Below, in pieces: positions 10,580-22,530 of a stretch of 64,000 nucleotides of DNA. Positions within the stretch are counted from its first letter, which is position 1. Each line of letters begins with the position of its first letter. The notes under the pieces were generated by a model, which was not told the DNA's origin, ran no database searches, and saw nothing but the letters and a program-made list of their open reading frames with translations. Both the position numbers and the translations under genes were made by a program. The DNA comes from Cornus controversa (Eukaryota > Streptophyta > Magnoliopsida > Cornales > Cornaceae), in the NCBI GenBank assembly GCA_026545225.1, contig CM048850.1:8047501-8111500 (forward strand). The letters are read 5' to 3'.

Positions 10580-11755
10580 TGTGAGATAAAAATTTGTAAT
10601 TGGCATATTTCAATGATCAAAACTTGATTGATCGAGTTGTAATTTTTGGATTATTCTTTGTATCGATCATCGACATCTTCGAGCTGACACTCAAGTGCAT
10701 GGAAGCCGACAAATCAGTATGAACACCATAGAGTACAGGTAAGTATGGTGAGGACACTCTGCACTTTTTAGTTCCGAGCCTATTTTGAAAAACCAGGGTT
10801 TAAATGAAAATTTTAGGGTTTTTCAAAGTAGGACCGGTCCCCAATATTTAGGACCAGTCCAACTTTTTTCGGCAGTTTAGTTTCTGCAGGTTTTCAAAAA
10901 GTCCCACCGGTCCTATTTATTTGGCACCGGTCCAACTTAGCCTGTTCCAAATAGGAAATAGATTTTGACGAAAATTCTGATTCCTATTGGGTTTGAAACT
11001 TCTAGGAAAGTTCTATTTTGGTATTCAACTTCTTTTCCAAGTAAAATTAAGACTTCCTTGCCTATATATATGTATTCATATTTTCTCTACAAAAGAGAGC
11101 CTGGAATATTATTTTTAAAGAGAGAAATTGTATATAATATATAATTAGGGTTTTATATTTTTAAGAACACACATTCATACTTCACGAGTGATATTTAGGA
11201 TGGTGTTCTACTTCTGATTAGCTGCTCAGAGACTGCATCAAATCTATTTGCTGATCAGAACATTGGATTGAAGGTTCTTCGCTTGCTTGCTTGCTGAAGA
11301 AGAAAGGTGACCAGATTGCACTACGAAAGGAACGAAATACTTGCTGAGTATTTTGGTTCTTCCAGCAACCTTTCTGTAAAGGTGGTGACGTTAGCCGGAA
11401 GTCTGCAGCAGTTGAACGTGTTGTTGCAATCATAAGCTTGAGGTGTTCCACATCAGATCCTTGACAGAGTGAAGAGGGTTGTGAGATTGAGATAGAGTCT
11501 GTTGTACTTTGCTTCATCATAGTGAATTAGTTCCCTGAGGCGTGCCGCCTCCCTCCGTGGTTTTTTCCGTCTTGGGTTTCCACGTATATCTGGTGCATTC
11601 TTTTCTTTTCTTGCACTTTATTTATTTGCTTGTTTGATTAATTGGACTTAAAATTGAATTAATTAAAAATTAAGCAAACGAGCAAGTGATCCTATTCACC
11701 CCCCTCTAGGTTCTAAAATCCTTTTCGCAACCGCTTCTGCACCGCGCAACTCACA
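10580..11755 (+). repeat. 5' LTR of the gag-only element
   Basis: 1,176 bp, TG..CA ends. It contains a cluster of four ACCGGTCC-type palindromes at 10829-10936, a TATA-like CCTATATATATG near 11061-11072, and a distal ACCCCCCTCTAGG-type motif at about 11699-11711 that is common in large plant Copia LTRs. Confidence 0.92.
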
Positions 11756-11757
11756 AT

Positions 11758-11769
11758 TGGTATCAGAGC
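11758..11769 (+). promoter_or_regulatory. Primer-binding site, initiator tRNA-Met
   Basis: TGGTATCAGAGC lies two bases after the 5' LTR. Confidence 0.9.
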
Positions 11770-11846
11770 AGTGTTCTCTAAGTTGTGAGTAGTTCCTTGC
11801 GAAGTATTTTTAAAATCAAAATTTATTTTTGTTTTCAAAAATTATC

Positions 11847-13907
11847 ATGGAATCTAGTATGAAAGAGGGTGGATCGATTCAGTGAACTCCTTTGTTTGAT
11901 GGTTCAAATTATACTTTTTGGAAGTCTCGCATGAAAGCCTTTTTAAAATCTCAAGGAGAGAGAATTTGGATGGCTGTAGAGAATGGCTATAAAAGTCCTA
12001 CCATTACCACTGGTGATGGTGATGCTGTTGTGACTATAGAGAAGGATAAGGCAACATGGTTTAATGTTGAACATGAAGATGCCAATAATAACAACAAGGG
12101 TTTATATGCTATATTTAATTCTGTTGTTCCTTCTGAATTTGCTAGAATTTCTGCTTGTTCCACTTTGAAAGAAGCATGAGATATTTTACAGGTAACTCTT
12201 GAGGGTACCACCAAGGTAAGAAGATCTAAACTACAAATGCTTGCTACTAAATTTGAAACAATTAGAATGGATGAAGATGAGATATTTTCTAATTTTTATT
12301 CTAGGCTTAATGATATTGTTCAAAGTAGTGCTAACCTTGGTGAAAAAATTCCTTCGTTTCAGATTATTAGAAAAATCATGAGATCATTGCCTGATAGGTT
12401 CCAAGCTAAGTTGGAAGCCTTAGGTGAGAGCAGAGATATAGATTCTATGGAGGTGGCTGAGTTAGTTGGATCAATTTCAACTTTTGAGATGAAATATCCA
12501 AAGCTTTAGAAATCAAAAAAATTGGCTTTAAAAACATCAAAGACTTCAAAGTCTTCAAGTTTGTCAAATTGTTCAAATTCTTCAAAATCAGAAGTTGAAA
12601 AAATTGAAAGGTTTGAATATGATTCAGATAATGATGTTGCATTCCTTGCTAGGAAATTTAGAAAGATTCTTGAATATGAAAAAGGTAAAAAATTGAGAAA
12701 AGGAAATCCTTCTAAATTTCGGAATTAAAGCTCATCATCCAAAGGTAAGGAAAGGAAAGAGAAAGAAGATGACTCTAAGAAAATTGAGGTTACTTGTTAG
12801 ACATGTGGTGGAAAAGGTCATACATCTAATTAATGTCCAAGTCCAAAGAAAAATAGCTTTAGTGCAAAGAAAATTTCAAACAAGAAAGTTATGAAAGCTA
12901 TTATTTCTGAGTCTGAATCTTCTAACTCTGATAGTGATTCTTCGTTTGAGAATGATTCTCTTACTTTTTTTGCTTTATTGAATGGTGATACTGCTAATGA
13001 TTCTTCTTCTGATGTAGGTGAAATAGAGATGTACACTACTCTCAGTCAAGTAGGGTCTGACGATTCAGAAGTTGAGCAGTCTGATGAAGAACCATGTGAA
13101 AGCAAGCTACCAGAACTTTTTGAGAAATTACTGGATGCTTATAATAAAAAATCTGAGAAGATGAAGCAAGAAAAATCTGAGAAAGAGATATTGAAGAAAA
13201 AGAATGAAGATCAAGTGAAGTTGATTGAAGAAAGTAAAGCTGAAATTCTGAATCTTCAAGGCAAAGTCAAGTTTCTCGAAAGCGAAGTAAGTCAAGCTAT
13301 ATCTGTTAAAGATGTTCTTGTTGCTAGAATTAATTTTTTTGAGCCTGAATTGAAAAAATCACAAGAGAAATTAATTGCTTTTACCTCTGGACAGATTAAG
13401 CTTGATAGCATGATTAGTGTTGGTAAACCTGTAGGAGATAAGACTGGATTAGGTTTTGTTGGGTTATCATCTAAGGAAAAAATTATTTTTGTTAAACCCA
13501 AGAATTTGATTGTGTCTGAACCCAAACCTAAGTCTCAAGTCGAGTCTGTGTATGCTAAAGTTGTGTCCAATGTGCTTTATTGTTCTTTTTGTGGTAAGAC
13601 TGGACATAGTCAACACTATTGTTATAAAAAGAGAAGACATTCTAATTCTGATTTTTATGTGCATAATTCTTTTGCTAAGAATAGAGTTCATGCTAAAAAG
13701 CCACATTATTGGAACAAACCCAAAAATTCTCAAGGTAAAAAGAATTCAAATAAAAAGAAGAATATTTTTGTTTCTCCATAATTCTTTCCTGATAAATTGC
13801 ATGTTAAAACTATTTGGATGAAAAAGGAAGATTTGGAGAAGTTTGTGTCTGTTGATACTATGGGATTTATTCCTAATAGGTCTTTGGGTGCAAAACCCCC
13901 TAACTAG
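11847..13907 (+). pseudogene. Copia gag (UBN2-type) with seven in-frame stops
   Basis: One frame runs from ATG at 11847 to 13907 without a frameshift but is broken by stops at 11883, 12177, 12507, 12726, 12798, 12831 and 13779. The N-terminus (LFDGSNYTFWKSRMKAFL) is the start of the retrotransposon gag domain; RSLPDRFQAKLEALGES follows about 200 residues in. There are two zinc knuckles. The first (CxTCGGKGHTSNxC, about 12795-12836) is spoiled by two stops. The second (CSFCGKTGHSQHYC, about 13581-13622) is intact CCHC. A charged region of EKSEKEILKKKNED type between them suggests a coiled coil. The product would package RNA in virus-like particles. No pol follows. Confidence 0.85.
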
Positions 13908-16691
13908 GTCATTAGGACTTTGATGGTCATGGACTGAGCTTATGTTCATTTATTTGTTTTCCATTGGACAATTTTTTTTTATAGGTTAGGTTTTGTTTAT
14001 TTTTAGTAATAATCATATGAGATTATGATAATTATATTTTTCTGAGAAATGATGTGATTTCCTTATATTTCTTTTTAATTTCACTTTGATTTGTGAATGC
14101 ATAATTGGGACACTTAGTTTGTCAATGAATGAAGTACTTGATTTTATGATCTAAACATTGATGACCAATATGTTGTATTTATTTCTTTTTAGAGGCAAAT
14201 CTTCTGAGTCCATATAATTTGTGCACTAGTCCAACTCTTAGAGAATTGATTGAAAACTAATGTGAAGTTGACTAGAATATATTGTATGAGTAGCATTGAA
14301 AGCTTAAATGATCAATGAAAAAAAAAATAAAAAAATATATGTTTTTATTCAGCGTGAAAAGAAAAAAAAAATAGAAAATTTGCTGAATATCTAAGACAAA
14401 TGGAAAAGGCTACATTCGAGATGTGTTCGTAACTTCCACTACAATGTAAATCTCCAATGAGATATCTTTAAAAATTAAAGAGTTGTTTTGAAGAAAATAG
14501 CTGGCTGCCCGTAAGAGTGAAAGCCACCGTCTTAGAAATAATTAAAAAAAAATGATGAAATTTAATGAAAAAAAATGTTTGATCATGTGTAGTTATATTT
14601 GCTTATTATCCAATATGTTTTAGAAGATGGATCAAAAGAATTTGATTAATTTTTGATGAAATTGGATTGCACATACACACATGGATTCATTAGATGAGTT
14701 TCTAAATTTTTATAAATATTTGTGTGTTGGAAGTTGTGTCTTGATCATGGATTTGAGAATGAATTTTATGGATAAATTATGAGTTTTAAAATTCTGCATT
14801 TATAAATGTTTGAAATTTTTCAGAAATTTTAGGACTCATATTATTCTTTGAAAAATATGTTTTTGATTATTCTTATGAGATTATTCATGTTTTATTTTTA
14901 TTTTTCTCTTGAAAAATGTTCAAAAATTCAAAAATATGTTTATTTTGATTTTGTGTTTATTTTTCACTCTTTATGTGCTTAATTGCTAAATCAGATTGAA
15001 AAGATGTGTTTTTGGTGAATTAGAGGTCCAAAGTGTAATTTTTGTATAATTCACAAAGTTGGACTGGTCCCCATTATTGAGCACCGATCGCACTTCTGCA
15101 GGTTCTGAGAAACCGAGAGAAGTTGGACCAGTTCCCAAATATGAGGACCGATCGCACTTAGTGGATGCCCAGATTTTTGACAATCCGCGCGCTCGTGTTT
15201 TGGTCTTAAACATGCCTATTGTCCTCATATGCACACTTACACTCTACTTCTCTTCTCAAGCTCTCATAGCACTCTATCTCAAAACTCTCTACAACTCTCA
15301 CACACTCATATCATATACATTCTCTTCATCTTCTATATTTCTTGTGATTATTGACTATTGGAGGTTGGATTATATTTTTAGAGGATTGTGGAGATTGTTG
15401 GTTTATTGATTGTTTATTGAGTTTTGTAGTGAATTAATCAAACAAATATCTTTGAAATTTGAGGATTGAAGCTTTGCTCTACAAGTGTTTGACATAATTC
15501 TTTAATGGAGCTTGTGATCTTGTTTATGCTTCCATTTATTGTGACTTCATGATTAAGTCTAAGAGAGCTAGGGGAGTGCTTTTAAAAGTGAAAGGAATTG
15601 TGATTTGAAATATCTTGGTTGAGAGTCCTTATGTGATTTGGGTAACATATTTGGATGTTCTATCTTTCATAATCAAAGTGTTTGTCATTATCATTGAGGT
15701 GAATACAACTGTTATGATTCAATTATTGGTATTCTTGATCTTAACAAGTGGTATTATTTTGTAATATTTGAGGACAAACCTTGATAAACCACCTATAAAG
15801 GATAATGATTCGTGCCTTATGAGTACCCAATGTATCTTTGATAATGGACATCATTCACTCTCCTACATCACTGATGATAAATAGTTTTTAAGGGTTTGAT
15901 GTTTTGATGATTCAGACTAGTTCATCTGTTTGCTAGGTTTATGACTTAGACTTGTTTATTTTTGGATACACATGGTATCTTTGATTAGGTTGAATGTCTA
16001 TTCTATGGATACCATACTTATGCTTAGATCATACTTTTGTGGACTTTGATACAAATTTCAATAGATGGAGTTATATGTTCAAGGATATCTTTTTGATAGA
16101 GGTTGATATCTAGTTTTTGGAACTCATGATGATGATGAGGATTAGGTCTTGATGATAGGCTTAGTTATGTTTTGCTAGACTTTGAGTAGTTAACTTTATT
16201 TTGTCTAGGTTTGATGCTTGATCTTGTTATATTTTGTTTATTCCATCAACTGATATATTTTGGATATTTATTTGATCAGTGATGAAGATTATTTTTGTTT
16301 CATTATTATCTTCTAATGTGCTTCATGATTTATCTGTTCATCTAAATCTCTTTGCTAGTTATTTGTCAATTTGTTCCAAAAAGGGGGAGATGATATGGTT
16401 ATATGCATAGGATGTGATATGAAGTTCTTTGACAAAGGGGGAGATATATTTATCAGAAATTTTCTTAAGGGGGAGATATATATGATTATATTTCTTTATT
16501 AAGCTTTTCACAGGTTGTGTTGTTTAAGAGATGTGCAGGTACAACAGGTGTTTATAATAATCATCTTGAACACACAAGTGGAGCTTCTAATGATCAGTTC
16601 TATATTTCTGTGTATTTGGGCAACTTTGTAATCTAATTTTTTCAATGGGTTAGGCTATTGATTGTCTAAGTGGTTTTGTTACGAAATTGCC
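13908..16691 (+). other. Non-coding 3' interior of the gag-only element
   Basis: 2.8 kb without pol domains in any frame. 15059-15159 carries GGACTGGTCC, CACCGATCGCAC, GGACCAGTTCC and GGACCGATCGCAC, a diverged echo of the LTR palindrome cluster, followed by a CT/CA-rich stretch. This suggests a captured piece of a related LTR. Three extra AGGGGGAGAT motifs occur near the end. Confidence 0.7.
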
Positions 16692-16703
16692 AAAGGGGGA
16701 GAT
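16378..16703 (+). promoter_or_regulatory. Polypurine tract and three upstream PPT-like copies
   Basis: The functional tract AAAGGGGGAGAT (16692-16703) abuts the 3' LTR. The same AGGGGGAGAT core recurs near 16382-16391, 16436-16445 and 16469-16478, so four copies lie in ~325 bp. Confidence 0.75.
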
Positions 16704-17879
16704 TGTGAGATAAAAATTTGTAATTGGCATATTTCGATGATCAAAACCTGATTGATTGAGTAGTAATTTTTGGATTATTCTTTGTATCGATCATCGACAT
16801 CTTCGAGCTGACACTCAAGTGCATGGAAGCCGACAAATCAGTATGAACACCATAGAGTACAGGTAAGTATGGTGAGGACACTCTGCACTTTTTAGTTCCG
16901 AGCCTATTTTGAAAAACCAGGGTTTAAATGAAAATTTTAGAGTTTTTCAAAGTAGGACCGGTCCCCAATATTTAGGACCAGTCCAACTTTTTTCGGCAGT
17001 TTAGTTTCTGCAGGTTTTCAAAAAGTCCCACCGGTCCTATTTATTTGGCACCGGTCCAACTTAGCCTGTTCCAAATAGGAAATAGATTTTGACGAAAATT
17101 CTGATTCCTATTGGGTTTGAAACTTCTAGGAAAGTTCTATTTTGGTATTCAACTTCTTTTCCAAGTAAAATTAAGACTTCCTTGCCTATATATATGTATT
17201 CATATTTTCTCTACAAAAGAGAGCCTGGAATATTATTTTTAAAGAGAGAAAGTATATACAATATATAATTAGGGCTTTATATTTTTAAGAACACACATTC
17301 ATACTTCACGAGTGATATTTAGGATGGTGTTCTACTTCTGATTAGCTGCTCAAAGACTGCATCAAATCTATTTGCTAATCAGAACATTGGATTGAAGGTT
17401 CTTCGCTTGCTTGCTTGCTGAGGAAGAAAGGTGACCAGATTGCACTACGAAGGGAACGAAATACTTGCTGAGTATTTTAGTTTTCCAGCAACCTTTCTGT
17501 AAGGGTGGTGACGTTAGCCGAAAGTTTACAGCAGTTGGATGTGTTGTCGCAATCATAAGCTTGAGGTGTTCCGCATCAGATCCTTGACAGAGTGAAGAGG
17601 GGTGTGAGATTGAGACTGAGTCTGTTGTACTTTGCTTCATCATAGTGAATTGGTTCCCTGAGGCGTGCCGCCTCCCTCCGTGATTTTTCCCGCCTTGGGT
17701 TTCCACGTATATCTGGTGCATTCTTTTCTTTTCTTGCACTTTATTTATTTGCTTGTTTGATTAATTGGACTTAAAATTGAATTAATTAAAAATTAAGCAA
17801 ACGAGCAAGTGATCCTATTCACCCCCCCTCTAGGTTCTAAAATACTTTTCGCAACCACTTCCGCACCGCACAACTCACA
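16704..17879 (+). repeat. 3' LTR of the gag-only element
   Basis: Same length and ends as the 5' copy. Its palindrome cluster is at 16953-17060. Differences from the 5' LTR are mostly transitions and are densest in the last third. Confidence 0.92.
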
Positions 17880-17884
17880 TATAG

Positions 17885-18440
17885 GAGTGGGATGAGAAAG
17901 AGAAACACCCATGTCTGCAAGCAACCAACGTAACCAAACTATCTCAGTGGTAGTAGATGTCATAGCACGATATTCAGCTTCTGTGGAAGATCTAGAAACG
18001 ACAGTCTGTTTCTTACTCTTCCAAGAAATAAGAGAATCACCCAAAAATATACAAAAAACTAGTGATAGACTTGCGATCTATTGGATCACCAGTCCAATCA
18101 GCATCTGAGTATGCACGCAGCTCCAAAGAAGAGGTCGTGGAAGTAAAAGACTCTGAAAGAGAGTGACTCAAAGATACCGTAGGATACGAAGAACAGCTAC
18201 CCAATGAACTGTAGTTGGTGAAGCAACAAACTGACTAACAATGTGAACAACATATGCAATATCTGGATGTGTAATAGTGAGATATACTAGGCTACCCCAA
18301 CAATAGTACGATATAAAGTAGGATCTGGCAAAGGGGTACCATCAGAAGGAGAATATCGAACATTAAGCTCAAGAGGAGTATCAGCAGTTTTAGTATCAGT
18401 GAGGTGAGCACGCTCAAGAATGTCAATTGTGTACTTTGAC
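17885..18440 (-). pseudogene. Tail of reverse transcriptase and first part of RNase H, outer Copia
   Basis: The minus strand reads [20 protein letters not shown], then [67 protein letters not shown] and EAEYRAMTSTTTEIVWLRWL. These are the post-catalytic RT segment and the RNase H active-site region (SDADWAG, STEAEYRA). The reading frame shifts at least once. It joins integrase-proximal sequence with no RT palm in between, and ends where the nested element is inserted. Confidence 0.85.
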
Positions 18441-21183
18441 TGAGATAGAAGATAGCCTTAGAGAGATAGTGAATAGAAGCTAAAAAAGAAGTAAAAGAAT
18501 ATGAATAAGAAGAATAAGCAAAGTCTGGTAGTTGAGTGGACTTATGAGTACGTTGAGGATAACGAGAAGGAGGATCCACAGTCTTAGGAACTGCTTGGGT
18601 GGCCACAGGAAGAGAGGGAGTTTCAGGTGTATCAGAGAGCAAAGGACCAGTATCTGCAGAACTATCAGTGCGAACCCTTCGAGAAAAATGATGAGGAAAA
18701 GGAGTAATAGGAACACAAGGACTAGAAATATTTTGTGAGTCAATATGGACTTGAGAAGACAAATTATCAGTATCATCAGAGAAATGATCAATATGGATGA
18801 GGTCAGATTTGGTCATGTTATGAGTACTAGCAGGAATATAAAAGAATGGTATATGCTCAAGAAACAAAACATGACGAGATACATAGAGTTTTTGGGTAAT
18901 TGGATCAAAACACCAATATCCCTTTTGACCCTCACCATGGCCAAGAAAAACACAAATGGTAGAACGAGAAGATAACTTGCTACGCTATACACGATGACGG
19001 AGAATAAAACAAGTACAACCAAAAACTTTCAAGGAAGAATAATCAGGAGCATGCCCATATAACTTTTCAAAAGGTGATAAACCTGAGATGTGAGAAGATA
19101 GAATCTTATTAATTAAGTTGACAGCAATAAGAACTGTTTCTCCCCAAAATTCACTAGGAACTGAAGTAGACAATAAGAGAGAACGAGCAGTTTCAACAAT
19201 GTGCCTATATTTTCTCTCAGCAACACCATTTTGCTCAGGAGTATCTGTACAAGAAGTTTGATGAACAGTTCCATCTAAGGCAAGTAATTCACAGAATTTA
19301 TTAGAAGTGTACTCCCCACCGAAATCACATCTAAATCACTTAATAACAGTAGAATGTTGAGTTTTAACAAAGGCCCGAAAAATATTATAAATACTAAAAA
19401 ATTCAGAACGATATTTCATAAGATAAACCCAACAATAACGAGTGCAATCATCAATAAAGGAAACATAATATCGAGACCCCCCTTTTGTGGCAACAGGAGA
19501 AGGTCCCCACACATCAGAATGGACCAAGTTAAATGGTGCAAGAGAAGAAGAAATACTTCGATTAAAAGGTAAAGCAGAAAATTTTACCAGTTTACAACCA
19601 CCACAATCAGAAATGTTATGAGTTTACAAATTTCCTAATGCTCCTGTAGATGCTAAGTATCTTAAACGAGAGGCTGAAACATGACCAAGGCGAGAATGCC
19701 ATAAATAAAAACTAGAAAAAGAAGAATTCAAATGAAAAGATGACAAGTCCACACTGGGAGCTGCAACAACTGGTTCTTTTAGCTCGTCCAAAATGTAAAG
19801 TCCCCCTACCTACGGCCTATCCCAATCAGCTTCTGGGATTGCGGATCCTGCACAAGATAAGAAGAAGAAGAAAAAGATATTGAGTAACCAGAGTCACATA
19901 ATTGACCAACGAAAACTAGATTCATCGTGAGTTTGGGAATGTGATAAACACTAGAAAGAGATAAATTAGGTTTGACAACAGAACCAACACCTGCTAAAGG
20001 CATAGGAGTGCCATCAGCAGTCATAACAGACACAGATGATGTAGGACATAAAGAAGCAAAAGATGACGAATCAGGTGACATATGATGTGAAGCTCCAGAA
20101 TCTAAGACCCATATGGAAGAAGACATACCTGAAGAACTAGAAGATAACTGACTTATTGGAGAAGAGGTGGACATAGCATGTGGCTGTGTGGTAAGGAACT
20201 TCTGAAACTGGTCAGCGAGGGTGGCAACTGTGGATTTAGAAGATGATGAAACTCCAAAACCAAATGAGTCTGATGGTGGTACAACTGCTGCAGTATTAGG
20301 TTGAGGAGGCCTATAAGCTTGTTGTGATTGATTTCCCAATTTCTATGGAGGAGGTTGTTGCTTTTGCTGTTGTTGTTGTGGCTGAGCTCTACTCAAAAGT
20401 TTTGGACATTGAGTCTTCCAATGGCCCTTCTGCTTACAGAAACTACATTCATCAAAACCAACCTTCACGTGAGTCTTGTTCTGATAGTTGAAAGGAAGTC
20501 TAGAAGGAACTACTAAAACAGATGGATTAGGTGCTGGAAGAATTCATTTTTCTGCCTGAGACTTAAGACGTATCTCCTCAGCCAACAACTCACTGACCAC
20601 TGAATCAACAGAAGGAAGTGGGCTATGATGCAGAATTGAGCCATGAAGTCCCTCAAAATCATCACGAAGAGCCATCAAAAACTGAACTAGTCGTTGTTCC
20701 TCCCGTCGAGCAATATACGGTGCACATGCTCATAGCTCTACTGATTCCGTGAGAGCCAACTGGTCCTAAAGATCTGTCATTGCAGAGTAGAACTCCTGAA
20801 TACTCATACTTTTTCTGTTCAAGAGCTCGAATATCAAATTCTAACTGATATTGTTTTGCGAAGTTAGACTGTGTGTACAGTCTTGCCAAATGGTCCCAAA
20901 CCTCCTTGGTTGTTTCATACTTTGCCAACTGTGTACCTATCGAATGCTCAACAGAATTATTGATCTAAGTGATAATTTTTGAATTATTTGCTTCCCAAAC
21001 ATCTAACAGATCTGCATAATTTTCAGCCGTTTCATTCTTGGGTTGACCCGAAATTCCACTAATATAACCCTACATCTTTTTGCCCTTAAGAAAATTTTTC
21101 ATCACATAACTCTAATACGAATAATTCTTTCCATCTAATCTCACACTAATAGACTGAAGCGAGTCATCTTTTTCACCAGCCAT
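18441..21183 (-). pseudogene. gag-protease-integrase of the outer Copia element
   Basis: The polyprotein starts at ATG 21183 (MAGEKDDSLQSISVRLDGKN). It contains a UBN2-type gag (WDHLARLYTQSNFAKQYQL), a CCHC knuckle (CSFCKQKGHWKTQC, about 20405-20446), protease (WVLDSGASHHMSPD, about 20100), a GAG-pre-integrase segment (LWHSRLGHVSASRL, CGGCKLVK) and an integrase core with catalytic-type motifs VHSDVWGP, CDFGGEY and TPEQNGVAERK. The linker HYPQRTHKS-like region leads to [10 protein letters not shown], where the RT catalytic domain is cut out. Several in-frame stops and frame changes are present. The missing segment should hold the YVDD active site; none is found. Confidence 0.88.
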
Positions 21184-21425
21184 GTCGAAGAGAGGAGAAA
21201 GTCAAATACTAGAAACGAACGGTGCGAATCGGAACAGTACGATTAACCAAAATAAGTACGAAGAGAGGTGAAAGCCAAATACCAGAGACAAACGGTGCGA
21301 ATCAAAACAGTTCGATGCTAAACGGAAGCGATACCAGAATCAAAACAATTGGATCCGAGGTCAGTGTAGATGGGATGTACAGTTCTTCCATGTGATTACC
21401 AATCAAATGACTCATCTGGATCATT

Positions 21426-21437
21426 GCTCTGATACCA
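21426..21437 (-). promoter_or_regulatory. Primer-binding site of the outer Copia element
   Basis: On the minus strand TGGTATCAGAGC follows the 5' LTR directly, complementary to initiator tRNA-Met. Confidence 0.9.
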
Positions 21438-21614
21438 TGTGAGAATTGTAAAGAGAGAGAAGAAGAGATAAAAAGAAAAAGGGGCTAGGATTTCTATTAT
21501 GATCTCAATGCAAAGTTACAAACATGAAAACCTAATAAAGAGAATATATATAGGCTTACAAACAAAATAAAGTAAAAGACTATTCTACCCTTATTAAATA
21601 TAATAACTCTAATA
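21438..21614 (-). repeat. 5' LTR of the outer Copia element
   Basis: 177-bp copy of 10148-10324, followed by target duplication CCTAA at 21615-21619. Confidence 0.9.
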
Positions 21615-21619
21615 CCTAA

Positions 21620-22530
21620 CACCTTCTCCTGGCATAATTAAATCCTCGATTCCATGAATCTTAGTGACGTAGACTTACATGGAGCCATTATGAAAAATGA
21701 CACTTTCAAAAATTGCATTTTTGTGATAAATCTGTTTTCAATGTGAATTAATACACCTACACCCAATGTTAGGTGGCAACTCAATGAATTTCTACAAAAG
21801 GCCTTGCATTAAATATTTTTTTGTTGCATTAAGTCAATGTTTCAATTCGCATTGTTCCATTTCAAACACAACATTTTTCTAAAAACAACCTCGAAACAAG
21901 TGTGGTTCAAAAATCGGGCATGACAGCTTGGCAACTCATAGCGAGTTCAAGCCACTTAATTCTTTAATAATATCACCCTCTTTATCCTTTCTAATTTCTT
22001 AAAAAAGTTACATCCATATTTTCGGCCTTCTCATTTTTTTTCTCAAAAAAATAACATGTGCATTTTCACGTATCTACATACCAAATCTTATGCTGCATAA
22101 TCTTACTTATCATTTTACTTTTATGAGGATTAAGCATCCATGAACCTTATTTACTGTTTATATCCTTGTGCATATTTAAATATTTCATATCATGTATGTT
22201 TTACTCCTTCCCTCACACATTGTGCACAAACATTGAGCATGACATGTCCCAATATTACATATATATTAGGTAGATAGGGGAAGTAGAATGCCATTCCACT
22301 CAACGAACCGTCTCATGACAGAAAGTTGAGTGTTGTAGTTGAACCAACCCCACTCGAATCACCAACATGAGAAGGTTCTTCCCTCCCAAAAGGACAGGAG
22401 GTTGGAAGATTCGAGAACTGAGCCTTTTTTTATAAGTTACATTAGTCAACCCTGAGCCACATATATATTTTTTTAAAGGTAAAGCAATACTCACACACAC
22501 TGCCTCCACTGAAGCTCGAACTATGTACTA
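21620..22530 (+). other. Decayed Gypsy (Tat/Ogre-like) leader, no intact gene
   Basis: ATCGGGCATGACAGCTTGGC followed by AACTC at 21914-21938 resembles the LTR end and tRNA-Arg-type primer site of Tat/Ogre-like Gypsy elements, whose usual form is TGGCGACTCCGCTGGGGA. This fits the gag remnant that follows. Otherwise AT-rich without genes. Confidence 0.35.

Larger units (their letters stand above)
10575..17884 (+). mobile_element. Copia-type gag-only element (TR-GAG-like) nested in RNase H
   Basis: Two 1,176-bp LTRs (10580-11755, 16704-17879) run from TGTGAGATAAA to CAACTCACA. They are bordered by CATAG (10575-10579) and TATAG (17880-17884), a 5-bp target duplication with one change. The interior has a tRNA-Met primer site, a Copia gag with zinc knuckles, then 2.8 kb without any protease, integrase or reverse transcriptase, and a polypurine tract. 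This matches the class of plant terminal-repeat elements that keep only gag. By eye the LTRs differ at around 30 positions (about 2-3%), which points to a fairly recent insertion, later than the host element. Confidence 0.9.
10143..21619 (-). mobile_element. Copia retrotransposon (minus strand), RT-deleted, split by a nested element
   Basis: Identical-length LTRs (177 bp) at 10148-10324 and 21438-21614 are flanked by a perfect 5-bp duplication, CCTAA (10143-10147, 21615-21619). Reading leftwards from the right LTR, it has a tRNA-Met primer site, gag, protease, integrase, a truncated reverse transcriptase, RNase H and a polypurine tract, the Copia gene order. Removing the nested element (10580-17884) leaves about 4.2 kb, shorter than a typical ~5-kb plant Copia because the RT core is missing. 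It could not retrotranspose without help. Confidence 0.92.

Noticed and set aside
10829-10936. Regularly spaced palindromes considered as a CRISPR-like array
   Set aside because: Units are only 8-12 bp, spacers vary, and the context is a plant LTR; no cas genes and a eukaryotic setting.
12891-13781. 296-residue open frame as an independent host gene
   Set aside because: It is the C-terminal part of the same gag frame that starts at 11847, with the zinc knuckle of Copia gag.
22300-22509. 69-residue minus-strand open frame
   Set aside because: No similarity to any family I know, no start context, in decayed repeat DNA.
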